NCBI GenBank assembly: GCA_035772735.1
Contig: JASDFA010000020.1
Coordinates: 14,301,501 to 14,365,500 of the forward strand
Origin: Datura wrightii
Taxonomy: Eukaryota; Streptophyta; Magnoliopsida; Solanales; Solanaceae
Length of the DNA: 64,000 bases
Direction of reading: 5' to 3'
Shown one piece after another: positions 59,083 through 64,000 of the stretch (position 1 is its first letter; each line of letters opens with the position of its first letter). A program made the position numbers and the translations under genes. The notes under the pieces are model-generated. The model worked only from the letters and a program-made list of their open reading frames with translations, was not told where the DNA came from and made no database searches.

Positions 59083-61298
59083 TGTCATGACCCCAGTCTA
59101 CACCCTGGACGCGATACGGTACTTAGAACCACGAATGGCTCCAAGCCCCATGGCTTAGCATAACTCTATTATGACTGAACTACTGTAAAAGAATCTTAAG
59201 TGGAAGTTGTTTATAAATAAATTACCAAATACTTTGATAAGTAATGAACATCTGATAAGATACCGAATTTCAATCAAACACTAAAACTCAAGCTAAAACT
59301 AACATACTCTGTCTGAAAACCTTCTATAAGAAGCTGATTAATTGCTGGGTCAAACCCCCAGCTAATTCTAAAGTCTGAAAATTGAAACAACCTATGGACA
59401 TAGAAAGAACTGCTCTGGCCCTCGAGGGATGAGGACTCACCACTAGAATACTGGTAGACTGGGTTTGACGGAGACTAACCACGCTACTAAGCCTAAGTAT
59501 CTAAGCCTATATCGTAAGACGATATAGTATAGGGAGTATGCATCAGTACTTTGAATGTATTGAGTATATGAAGTTATGTAGTTTAAAACATAATCACACT
59601 GATAAGAAAATATAAGTAAAACCACTGAATTTAATATGGAATGACCCTATCTGAAATCACAAATACTGTAACAGACTGAAGTCAGAAAATACTGTAAAGC
59701 TAGTAAAAATTAATTAAAGGTCATAAACATATTCTGAGATCTGAGACCAGACTGTATTGTACTGTATTGTGGGAGTGTCTGTTAACCGACATATAACCAC
59801 GTGATCTATACATGGAGTTCGATGTATACGCCCCATCAATAGGATCCAATATACCTTGTCAGGGTATAAAGGTATGGTTGTGTGATCACTAAACTGATAC
59901 CCATTCAGGCTAAAGACCTACGGTGGCACATAGTTTTGGGAACCTGGGTGCACTGAAACCCCAGTCTGCTCGATGCTAAGTACTACTCCCAACTGAATTT
60001 ATCAATATAACTGATGAATTGATTAGCTCAAAATTGATGTTCTAAGGCTAACCCGGAACTACTTTTCTGAAAGTGTCCTGAGAGCCTAAAGAATCTAATA
60101 ACTAGATTATCAAAAGTACTGGTAGACTGATAAAGTAATGAATTGATAATCTGGCCTTTCTGGGAAATAGTAGAAATACCCATAATCTGAAAATATTCAC
60201 TTTAACTATAGCTTACAAGACAAAAATTATGCTCAGATAAAAACCAATATACAAGTAGCAATTTAGACCAGCCCTTAACTCATGTAAAGTTCAACCCAAA
60301 AATCATGCTAAAACTAGGGCTAGGAACGAATACATATGATTAAATCTAACACATGAGTTTCACATAGTACTAGTCATGGAAAACTGGAAGAATCGTTAAA
60401 ATACAAGGGAAATCATAACTGCCTGGAAACCTAACTCATGACTTCTATAAGGCTGAAATGATGAGAGTTTTTTAAAATACTTTGGGGAACAAGGGTGAAA
60501 GGAATACCCTTGCTAAATCCCCACATACCTGCAAGAGAATTCCTTGAGAAGAAGCTTGAGATTTCTGAGAAGAAGCAGGAGCCCTAGTTTTTGCCTTAAG
60601 AGTCTGTCTGTGTTCTTACGATGAAGTTCTGAGATATTAGGAAAGAATGAGGAGAGACTGATCAATTACTCTCCTAAATCCACTTCCAAAATACCCCAAT
60701 ATTATGTAGTTTAGGAGTTAGGAGCTCAGAATTTTAAAAAAATGTAACTGGAAAACCGTTTCAAAAATCTGCCTATCCGGTGGTACAAACCATCCTACGA
60801 GTCGTACCAGGATCAACGATCCGTACTGACACTCATGGGTAGGGGCCCTGCCCAAAACCATTCTCTGAAGTTTCCCATGAGATCCTATCACGATCCGTAC
60901 AATCATACCACGGGTTATACCATGATCCGTGGTTTCCCAAAATCTCCTGAACACTTCTCTAAAACTCATCTCATGATTGGTTAGTATGATACGTACCATG
61001 GTGGTATGAGTCATGACATGTAGTCGTGACTTCTTTGTCACCTCCTGTCAGATTCTCTGGACCTGTATCACGATTCATGGTACAACTCATACTGCCCTAG
61101 TACAACCCGTATGGATCACCCATGCTTTACTAGAAAATTTTTGTTGTCCTTCAGAACCTCATCTCACGAGTCCTAGTACGACTAGTACCACCTCCTCATG
61201 AGTCGTACTGTGACTCGTACTGAGGACTTTTTTCTGATCTTCTATATGATCAAGTTTTAAATTTAGGGGCTAGTCCTAGGAATTTCTGGGGTATTACA
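59083..61298 (-). repeat. TEK4 5' LTR (2216 bp)
   Basis: On the minus strand it runs TGTAATACCCC (61298) to GGGGTCATGACA (59083). The motif array at 60780-61220 is dominated by GTACGAGTCGTAC-like forms. GGATCCAATATACC and TGTCGGTTAACAGAC-like U5 phrases match TEK2 and TEK3. Confidence 0.9.
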
Positions 61299-61872
61299 GG
61301 TTCGGTTAATTTATTTGTAATTTTTGATTTTACAATCCGAGCACATAGCCACACATGGAGCAAGCAGCAGCAAGCTGCCATTTCAAGCCATGCCCACTAC
61401 CCAGACCAAAATTTCCAAGATCAATGCATTCCAATTTCCAGCTATGCATTCCAAGTTCGGCAGTTCCCCACTAAGCAGTGCACTTACTGCACTATATAAT
61501 ATATATACACACACCAAGCAGTCAAGCACAACACCCAGTCATAGTCTCCAAGTGCTATATGAAACGATCACACCATGCACTATATAATATATATGCATGC
61601 ACCAGTGCACCACACGACACTGCTACAGTCCACATTTTACACCAATATTATTTAAATATTACAGGCAGCTACATGTGCACACAACACAAGCCAAGGTTAC
61701 TATCCAAATAGTCAATTCAAATACATAATGCTCAAATATCCAATTCAAGTACATAACACATAAATTCATCCATAATCAAAAGAGTATTCAGATGCTTCAG
61801 TATTTAAATTCAACTGCATAGTAGAACTTCAAAATAAAAATATCATAGTAAATCAAAATTACTGTTGCAACG
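61299..61872. other. Unclassified DNA right of TEK4
   Basis: AT-rich, with TGCACTATATAATATATA occurring at 61488 and 61576. No domain is recognised. The start CAGGTTCGGTTAATT resembles the look of some hAT ends, but no matching right end or 8-bp target copy was found. Confidence 0.5.
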
Positions 61873-62043
61873 TCAACGACCTTCTTTGTGGTTTTTCAAG
61901 GCACTTATCACATGTATCTGTAGATGATTAGTCCCATTTGACTTTGGGTGATAAAGGTAACTTCGACCACAATGAATACATTTTATCATGCGCGCTCCTC
62001 CAATTTTCTCCACCATTTCGAAGTAATCCCAAACAGGTGACAG
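61873..62043 (-). pseudogene. BED-type zinc-finger fragment, likely hAT transposase
   Basis: A 56-codon stretch on the minus strand ending in TGA. It reads SPVWDYFEM at residues 2-10, then a KCIHCGRSYLYHPKSNGTNH segment (residues 21-40) and LQIHV. This is the BED finger layout: aromatic WDYF start, CxxC pair, the GT-x2-L-x2-H signature. The usual last Cys/His after the signature is not clear. BED fingers sit at the N-terminus of plant hAT transposases and of domesticated relatives. No in-frame ATG lies just upstream (a TAA is 6 bases before), and no dimerisation domain is present, so it is a broken fragment or an isolated exon. Confidence 0.65.
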
Positions 62044-62193
62044 ATATTATGAGGCATGATAAAACCTTAACAATAAAATAAAATAAAATCAAAAGCCAAA
62101 TACAAGTGATAATAAAATAAATCTAGGATATTGTAATAACTGATATTAAATAAAGGGCATGTAGGTAAAAAAAGTATGTATGTATATATGTAT
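62044..62193. other. Short AT-rich spacer before ATH3
   Basis: It contains AATAAAATAAAATAAAATC and a TATG-type microsatellite at about 62174-62193. No gene. Confidence 0.5.
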
Positions 62194-63053
62194 TGATGTG
62201 TTGTGGGTTTACAGCACTTACGACGCTCAAAACTAAGAAAATAGCATGAATTTAGGTATGTTTATGTGGATATAAGGTACTTTTCCTTTGATTTTAGGAT
62301 GAACTGATGTTAGACCTAAAAATGGCAAAAGAAATCCTGAAAGATGCAAAATAGGCTTAATGTGCTAACCACAGTGCGAGTCGTGGAAGGACCTACGAGT
62401 CGTACTGAGGGCCATGAAAAGTTGCAGAAGGCTTAAGGTGCAAAGAGGCAAGGTACGAGTCTCAGTACGGATGGTACTAAGATGGTACGAGTCGTGATGA
62501 AGAAATCGTGACAAAATTCAGAAAAGTTACATCAAGTGCTAACTCTTGCTACGGAAGGAATGTACGACCCATGAGAAGAAGGTACGAGTCATACCATGTC
62601 GGTCGTATTGAACTTCAGAAGAACTATTAAACTATAGGAGCTTAGTACGGGTCGTATGAAAGAGGTACAAATCGTACCTGGATCCAACACTTAGCCGAAA
62701 TTCATTCAACAATGCAAGGCACGACAAGTAGCTGCGAGTCGTAGGAAGCTACCACGGGTCGTAACTGGGCTCGTGATGACTGCGGCACCAGATATGAAAA
62801 TTCATCCGGTTAGTTTAGGAAAAGGATTCTTGTTTTTGTATAAATACATTTTTAAGTTTTATTTTTCTGTAGACAATCAAATAACGATAGAAAGAGAAGA
62901 CTAGTAAGGGAAAGAGAGGATTGAGTTGATTCAACTTGTGATCAACCTTTTCTTGGATTCATCTTGTTCTTACTACTTGATTTTCAAGATTTTGCGGAGT
63001 AATTGAAGGAAGTGTTTTTCTCAATCATTATTGTAAGTATTGATTTTTATTAT
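62194..63053 (+). mobile_element. ATH3: start of a third Athila LTR
   Basis: TGATGTGTTGTGGGTTTACA, then CGACGCTCAAAACTAAGAAA, parallels the ATH1 LTR start (TGATGTGCCGTGATTTTACG, CGACACTTAAAACTGAGAAA). A motif array at 62385-62770 (TACGAGTCGTAC, ACGGGTCGTA) occupies the U3-side. CATTATTGTAAGTATTGATT near its end matches ATH2 at about 10905-10922. TEK7 interrupts it at 63054. Confidence 0.8.
62839..62846 (+). promoter_or_regulatory. TATA box of ATH3 LTR
   Basis: TATAAATA, 645 bases from the LTR start, equivalent to the ATH1 and ATH2 boxes. Confidence 0.7.
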
Positions 63054-64000
63054 TGTCACACCCCACCTTGGAGGGTATGACGGGCACCTGGTGCCTGCTA
63101 GGCTCTGGACTACTAGATGGTCCAGTCTAGGCACGTCTGGTGCTTTGGCTGGCCCCGGGCTCTATTCCAAGAAACAAACCGGCTATATAACGGCTGTAAA
63201 CACAGCCTCCGGCCAACTAGCCTATAGCCACCTGCACCTGTACTATCCGCTAACCAGAACACATTCAATATAGGGAAACCTATGCGGGCCGACGAGGCCA
63301 CCATGCTGTCTAGTTATCTGTAACTTAACAATGAAATACTGGAAAGTTACGTGACCAGCAAGGTCACCGCTACTGTCAAACTATGGCCCCACACGGCCAA
63401 CATAAAGAAAGAAAAGTACTAACAGCTATACAACTACACGGCCTCACACGACCGGCTAACAGCTATACAACTGCACAGCCTCACACGACCGGCTCAACTG
63501 ACCACAGGGAAATATATACAGACTGCAAGCCTCTACGAATAGCAATAGAAATGATCGGGACAGGGCCTCGACCTACCCGTACTGTACAACAAAAGAAAAT
63601 GAAATACACCTCTGGAATTCAGTCTCCGGATGACAGGAGCTGAATACTCGATCGCTGACAGGAATCACGAGGGATCGCCTGCTCGTCTATGAATACCTGC
63701 AGGCAAGTAATGCAGCACCCCACCGGGCGTCAGTACCGCTGGTACTGAGTATGTAAAGCAATAACTGAAAGAAATATCTGAAAACAACAATACAACTGAT
63801 GATACTGAAATAGGAAGGAATAGATTAACTGTCTGATAATGTAATTTATGCCTACTCTTAACTATACTGGAAGGAGTAGGAGTCATACCTGGAGACGTAT
63901 CATTGTACTACCGATCTACTCGTATCTAATGTAACATGGCATAACATAACATAACATAACATATCACACACAAACCTTACCCGGCACCCATAAGCCGGGA
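63054..64000 (-). mobile_element. TEK7: minus-strand LTR of the TEK6/SOLO2 type, cut by window end
   Basis: It begins TGTCACACCCCACCTTGG at 63054, the reverse complement of the CCAAGGTGGGGCGTGACA end of TEK6 and SOLO2. Further matches are GCGGGCCGACGAGGCCACCA (63283-63302) and the tgccacggcc-like repeats of the TEK6 LTR 3' third. Whether it is a solo LTR or a full element cannot be seen. Confidence 0.85.

Larger units (their letters stand above)
33870..61298 (-). mobile_element. TEK4: minus-strand chromovirus split by TEK5
   Basis: Reading leftward there is a 5' LTR (61298-59083), primer site, gag N-terminus (58871-58646), then the nested TEK5, then gag, protease, RT, RNase H and the start of integrase (37148-33870). 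It is cut off inside integrase at 33870 by TEK3, so its chromodomain and 3' LTR are absent. The gap is bounded by the TEK5 target copies cgagt and caagt. Confidence 0.88.

Noticed and set aside
61488..61593. Repeated TGCACTATATAATATATA as a transposon terminal repeat
   Set aside because: The two copies are in direct orientation only 88 bases apart, with no target duplication.
3104..62790. Repeated ACGACTCGT motifs as a CRISPR array or satellite
   Set aside because: The spacing is irregular, both orientations are mixed, there are no constant-length spacers, and the genome is a plant.

Overview
The window is plant DNA made almost entirely of decayed, nested LTR retrotransposons. Two Ty3/gypsy lineages are present. 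Athila-type elements (ATH1-3) have about 1.5-1.7 kb LTRs starting TGATG and a primer site matching tRNA-Asp. Chromodomain-bearing chromoviruses, probably Tekay/Del (TEK1-7 and two solo LTRs), have 2.1-4.4 kb LTRs starting TGTAACACC or TGTTACACC, ending GTGACA or ATGACA, and a tRNA-iMet-type primer site. I see no intact host gene, no RNA gene and no intact retrotransposon coding sequence. This suggests old, methylated heterochromatin of a flowering plant. A eudicot is likely and Solanaceae is only a guess.

Layout, left to right. ATH1 (minus, 1-4762) is a 5' LTR plus gag-protease remnants running off the left edge. It abuts the 3' part of ATH2 (plus, 4763-11652), whose LTR is split by SOLO1, a 4.4 kb solo LTR (6194-10607). 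TEK1 (plus, 11789-19543, TSD aacaa) has two long LTRs around a gag-only interior. TEK2 (plus, 19567-29143) carries gag, protease, RT, RNase H, integrase and chromodomain remnants and a truncated 3' LTR. It is fused to TEK3 (29144-33869), which keeps only RNase H to 3' LTR.

TEK4 (minus, 61298 down to 33870) is broken by TEK5 (plus, 37149-58645, TSD cgagt/caagt). TEK5 in turn holds TEK6 in its 5' LTR (38113-47565, TSD ctcat) and SOLO2 in its RT (51363-53510, TSD gagtg). To the right lie about 0.9 kb of other DNA with a BED zinc-finger fragment of a likely hAT transposase (61299-62193), the start of an ATH3 LTR (62194-63053), and TEK7, a minus-strand LTR that interrupts ATH3 and leaves the window.

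Nothing here functions as an operon or pathway. The most interesting structure is regulatory. Dense arrays of a short near-palindrome, ACGA(C/G)TCGT, fill the U3-side of LTRs from both lineages. Its double CpG-decay product TGA(C/G)TCA equals the GCN4/AP-1-type bZIP site. A second, GC-rich class of U3 insert is likewise shared between an Athila and a Tekay LTR. Also notable are a 6-bp-stem palindrome just before the polypurine tract of five TEK elements, a TR-GAG-like element (TEK1), a 581-bp duplication inside an integrase, and a deletion with templated filler.
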